From: Candidatus Sulfobium mesophilum
Lineage (GTDB): Bacteria; Nitrospirota; Thermodesulfovibrionia; Thermodesulfovibrionales; UBA6898
NCBI GenBank assembly: GCA_900302705.1
Contig: OUUY01000075.1
Span: 1-64,000 of the forward strand
Direction of reading: 5' to 3'
Length of the DNA stretch: 64,000 bases
The notes under the pieces were generated by a model. The model had not been told where the DNA came from. It searched no databases and saw nothing but the letters and a program-made list of their open reading frames with translations. Shown here one piece after another: positions 60,794 to 64,000 of this stretch; position 1 is the stretch's first letter, and every line of letters starts with the position of its first letter. The position numbers and the translations under genes are program-made.

Positions 60794-63226
60794 TTATAAT
60801 TTCGCCGCTATTTTCTCGATGATATAATTTTCAAGGATATCCCCGACTTTCAGGTCGTTATAATTCTCTATGAGGATTCCACATTCATAGCCGGTCTGCA
60901 CCTCTTTGACGTCGTCTTTAAATCTCTTTAGAGTGCTTAGCTTCCCCTCATATACTACTATGTTGTCCCTTAAGACCCTGATGCCGTCACACGCTCGCGA
61001 CATATATCCGTCGACGACATAGCAACCGGCAATCGTCCCCAGTCTCGACACAGGAAAGAGTTGCCTGACCTCCGCCCGGCCAAGCACCTTTTCTTTGAGC
61101 GTAGGCTCAAGCATGCCCTCAAGGGCTTTTTTGACATCCTCTATAGTTTCGTAGATCACGTTATATAACCTGATGTCGACCCCTTCTTTCTCAGCAGTCT
61201 GCGACGCCTTAGTCTCGGGCCGCACGTTAAAACCTATAATGATCGCGTTTGATGCGGTAGCGAGCATCACGTCTGACTCGTTGATGCCGCCCACCGAGGT
61301 ATGTATGACCTTCACCTTTACTTCCGGATGGTGAATATTTTCAAGGGCGTCCTTAAGCGCCTCTACAGACCCCTGGACATCTCCTTTTATGATGATGTTG
61401 AGTTCCTTTATTTGTCCTTCCTTAATTTTTGTATAAAGCTCATCAAGGGTCAATTTTTTCGCCTTAGCGATCTCAAGCGACCTCTGCTTTTGGAACCTTG
61501 CCATAGCGATTTGGCGAGCCCTTTTTTCATCCTCTACCACTGTAAATACATCGCCGGCGGCAGGCACTTCGGAAAACCCGATCACCTCGACAGGCGTCGA
61601 AGGTCCTCCAGTCAGGATCCTCTTGCCCGAGTCGTCAATCAATGCCCTCACCTTTCCGACATGCACGCCGGACAATATCGCATCTCCCACCTTCAGAGTT
61701 CCAGTCTGAACAAGAAGTGTGGCGACAGGGCCTCTGCCCTTATCAAGCTTGGCCTCAATAACCGTGCCTTTGGCCTCCCTGTCTGGATTTGCCTTCAGTT
61801 CCATAATCTCGGCCTGTAGGAGTATCATTTCGAGGACGTGTTCAATGCCTATACGCTTTTTTGCCGAGACCTCCACGAAGATATTGTGCCCTCCCCACTC
61901 CTCCGAGATAATACCATGCTCCGAAAGCTCGCTCTTCACTTTAGCAGGGTTTGCCTCGGGTTTATCTATTTTGTTCACCGCCACAACAATAGGTACGTTG
62001 GCAGCCTTCGCATGATTTATAGCTTCAACCGTCTGTGGCATCACCCCGTCATCAGCAGCAACGACAAGGACAACAATGTCTGTGACCTTTGCGCCCCTGG
62101 CCCTCATCGAAGTAAACGCCTCATGCCCAGGCGTATCAAGAAAGACAATGTCCTTACCCTTAAGATTTACTTTATAAGCGCCGATATGCTGGGTTATTCC
62201 TCCCGCCTCGGTCTCAGTAACCTTTGTCTCTCTGATAGCGTCAAGAAGAGATGTCTTGCCATGGTCTACGTGGCCCATAATGGTCACCACGGGCGCCCTC
62301 GGGGTCAGTTTTGTAACATCCTCCTGAATTTCCTCAACATGCGTATCTTCTTCAACAGATGCAAGTTCAAGCTTAATCCCGAAACTCTCCGCGACAATGA
62401 GGGCTGCATCCGAGTCCACCGGCTGGTTGATAGTGGGCATGTAGCCAAGCTCCATAAACTTCTTGATAACGTCTGAGAATTTCAGACCAATAAGTTCGGA
62501 AAACTCCTTTACAGTAGTCCCTTCCCTCAGTTTCAGGTTCTTCTTTCTGGGCATAGTGGAAAGAATTTGACCCTTCGTTTCCTGCTTTTGGCCGAACCTT
62601 CCCCTGTCGCCTTTATGTTTACCACCCTTTATATCCCATCTTTTGGGCTCTATCTTCCTGATGGCCTGGAAAGCGCGCTGCAGCCCGGGTTTGGCCTTGA
62701 ACTTCTCAATCTTTTCGGCCTCTATCTCTTTCTTGAACTTATCAGGCAACTTCAGGTCTTCCTCTGTTTCGGCCGCAGGAAGAGCGTGGACCACGGGTTC
62801 TTCACCAGCAGAAGTATCTTTTTCTGCTGTTTCAGCAACAGCACCTTGCGCTTCTTTCTGCTCCGGCTGCAGGCCCTCGGCGCGATCCTTTTTAGGAGAT
62901 GCAGGACGTGCAGCTGCAGCCTCTGAAGCGACCTTCCCTTCATAGGCCTCCCCGGCTTCGGCCTTCTGCTTCAGGGCGACTTTCTGAGGCTCCGCCATTT
63001 TCTCTTCCGCTTTCACTGCAGCTTTTTGAACAGGCTTCTTCACTACAGCGTCAGTTGCAGACGGGGGCGGGGCCGTCAGCGCTTTAGTTATTTTTTCGGC
63101 AACGTCAGCTTCTATGCTTGACGAGTGTGTCTTGCCTTCTATGCCGAGTTTCAAAAGCTCGTCAAGAACCTCTTTATTGTGTCTATTCAGCTTCTTTGCT
63201 AATTCGTATATTCTTACTTTTGACAT
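60794..63226 (-). CDS. infB: translation initiation factor IF-2
   Basis: Encodes 810 residues. An IF2_N helix ([20 protein letters not shown]), a disordered Ala/Lys/Glu linker (about 55-165), a second IF2_N region and the GTPase with [20 protein letters not shown] and [10 protein letters not shown], then domains II-IV. It positions initiator tRNA. nusA and rimP, its usual partners, are not upstream; the gene is divergent from rpmB instead. Confidence 0.97.
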   Translation of the reverse strand: MSKVRIYELAKKLNRHNKEVLDELLKLGIEGKTHSSSIEADVAEKITKALTAPPPSATDAVVKKPVQKAAVKAEEKMAEPQKVALKQKAEAGEAYEGKVASEAAAARPASPKKDRAEGLQPEQKEAQGAVAETAEKDTSAGEEPVVHALPAAETEEDLKLPDKFKKEIEAEKIEKFKAKPGLQRAFQAIRKIEPKRWDIKGGKHKGDRGRFGQKQETKGQILSTMPRKKNLKLREGTTVKEFSELIGLKFSDVIKKFMELGYMPTINQPVDSDAALIVAESFGIKLELASVEEDTHVEEIQEDVTKLTPRAPVVTIMGHVDHGKTSLLDAIRETKVTETEAGGITQHIGAYKVNLKGKDIVFLDTPGHEAFTSMRARGAKVTDIVVLVVAADDGVMPQTVEAINHAKAANVPIVVAVNKIDKPEANPAKVKSELSEHGIISEEWGGHNIFVEVSAKKRIGIEHVLEMILLQAEIMELKANPDREAKGTVIEAKLDKGRGPVATLLVQTGTLKVGDAILSGVHVGKVRALIDDSGKRILTGGPSTPVEVIGFSEVPAAGDVFTVVEDEKRARQIAMARFQKQRSLEIAKAKKLTLDELYTKIKEGQIKELNIIIKGDVQGSVEALKDALENIHHPEVKVKVIHTSVGGINESDVMLATASNAIIIGFNVRPETKASQTAEKEGVDIRLYNVIYETIEDVKKALEGMLEPTLKEKVLGRAEVRQLFPVSRLGTIAGCYVVDGYMSRACDGIRVLRDNIVVYEGKLSTLKRFKDDVKEVQTGYECGILIENYNDLKVGDILENYIIEKIAAKL

Positions 63227-63354
63227 TGTTCCGGAACCTGACTGAAAACGTTCTTTGTAAAATGTTTGGACGGTCTTAGTTCTTGTATCATTGATCTCGA
63301 AATGTTATCATAAAAGACCATTTTTTTGCAATTCTGAAAGGAGGAAATCTACAA

Positions 63355-63543
63355 GTGGCAAGCTGTGTTGCATGCGGAAAGAAAAAATCAGTAGGGAATA
63401 ATGTCAGTCACGCCAACAACAAGACCAAAAGAAAGATTATGCCTAATCTGCAGAGTACTCGCATCGCTACTGCAAAGGGAGAAAAAAGGGCTTACGTCTG
63501 TACCAGATGCCTTCGCTCAGGCCTGGTTCAAAAGATCGTATAA
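63355..63543 (+). CDS. rpmB: 50S ribosomal protein L28, zinc form
   Basis: Encodes 62 residues from a GTG behind AAAGGAGG. Zinc-type CxxC pairs are present (CVACGKK and CTRCLRSG), with the [16 protein letters not shown] core of L28. It should be the iron/zinc-replete paralogue type. Its stop overlaps the next start (TAATG). Confidence 0.93.
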   Translation: MASCVACGKKKSVGNNVSHANNKTKRKIMPNLQSTRIATAKGEKRAYVCTRCLRSGLVQKIV

Positions 63544-63986
63544 TGGAAAAGGCGGGCTCCCTGCTCGAACCGCTAGTTAAAAGGCTCGGCATCGAGTCCG
63601 GCGTCCGCCTTTCGCGTATCAGGGCTGATTGGAACACCCTCTTTGACAAGACTCTTTCACTGCATATGTCCCCGTCAAGACTGTCTGATGGCGAGTTGCT
63701 TCTGAACGTCGATTCCCCCGTATGGCTTCAGCAGCTCAATTTTTATAAGAGTCAAATAACTGCAAAACTAAGCGCATACGGGATCCGGGGAGTCCGTTTC
63801 AGGATTGGAAAAGTCTCCCCTGTAAGGGTGGATAAAGAAAAAAGCCCAAGACTACCTGAGCTATCATCAGAGGAAGCCTATTTTATCGAAGGACTGGTTA
63901 ACACCATCAGCGACGCTGAAATAAGAAACGCTGTGCGCGGGGCCGCTGAAAAATCACTGAGAACAAAAAAAAAGGAGCAGACTTAA
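63543..63986 (+). CDS. DUF721 (DciA-like) protein
   Basis: Encodes 147 residues from the ATG at 63543, which overlaps the rpmB stop in TAATG; an earlier start at 63507 would run deep into rpmB. A DUF721 core (LLEPLVKRLGIESGVRLSRIRADWNTLFDKTLSLHMSPSRL..GELLLNVDSPVWLQQLNFYKSQI, ends quoted only) matches the KH-like DciA family that loads DnaB helicase in many bacteria. Whether it acts in replication here is inference. Confidence 0.82.
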   Translation: MEKAGSLLEPLVKRLGIESGVRLSRIRADWNTLFDKTLSLHMSPSRLSDGELLLNVDSPVWLQQLNFYKSQITAKLSAYGIRGVRFRIGKVSPVRVDKEKSPRLPELSSEEAYFIEGLVNTISDAEIRNAVRGAAEKSLRTKKKEQT

Positions 63987-63998
63987 ACCGCTCCTTTT
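63970..63998 (+). terminator. intrinsic terminator after the DUF721 gene
   Basis: AAAAGGAGC (63970-63978) and GCTCCTTTT (63990-63998) pair perfectly around an 11-nt loop containing the stop codon. The U-tract continues only to the window edge, so its strength cannot be judged. Confidence 0.7.
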
Positions 63999-64000
63999 CA

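Noticed and set aside
1-64000. tRNA, rRNA, insertion sequence or known riboswitch
   Set aside because: None was recognised by eye on either strand; small RNAs or degenerate copies could still be missed.

Overview
The window looks like a chromosomal segment of a diderm bacterium, most likely in or near the Nitrospirota (Thermodesulfovibrio/Magnetobacterium-like). This rests on an LptD outer-membrane assembly gene, a PilMNOPQ type IV pilus operon with a secretin, c7-type triheme cytochromes, a pilus-aro linkage, TreY/TreZ, and a MerR protein with a PCWE cysteine tail. The phylum assignment is inference; no rRNA, tRNA, phage, CRISPR or transposase gene was seen.

Region 1 (about 1-8,100) is loose and accessory-like. 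Single genes for exported proteins (Cys-rich repeat protein, metallophosphoesterase, alpha/beta hydrolase, hexaheme cytochrome) and one hybrid histidine kinase are separated by 350-570 bp spacers holding dyads, promoters and a cytochrome pseudogene with about four single-base frameshifts. Region 2 (8,200-19,000) is housekeeping: topA, an unknown acidic protein, a dprA that has lost its whole middle, argG, divergent fur-feoB, a class A PBP, a MerR regulator and an isolated atpBE pair closed by a strong terminator. Region 3 (19,000-30,600) carries treZ-treY-MOSC for trehalose synthesis from alpha-glucan, a tautomerase, an HNH protein, a PAS/triple-GAF sensor, HD, ribF, a CysC-like kinase, PilZ and a small Cys protein.

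Region 4 (30,600-37,000) is a minus-strand run trpB-trpA-(small ORF)-accD-folC followed by lptD. Region 5 (37,000-45,750) is a complete phosphate module: phoB-phoR-pstS-pstC-pstA-pstB-phoU plus DUF47-Pit, with four 11-bp-spaced PhoB-type repeats before pstS. Region 6 (45,800-58,300) holds aroC-aroK-aroB and pilMNOPQ. Between them lie two lipoproteins, a CPBP intramembrane protease and a subtilase with a Gly4-Cys/TM/Arg C-terminal sorting tail, which together look like a sortase-like protein-anchoring pair. Region 7 (58,400-64,000) is infB-rbfA-nrnA-truB, divergent from rpmB and a DUF721 gene.

The most notable global signal is promoter placement. At least seven genes (fur, the class A PBP gene, cysC, pilZ, the 68-aa Cys protein, phoB, pilM) have a sigma70-like -10 hexamer ending only 5-10 nt before the start codon and no Shine-Dalgarno sequence, so their mRNAs should be leaderless or nearly so. 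Other genes in the window have canonical GGAGG sites, so the organism appears to use both initiation modes.
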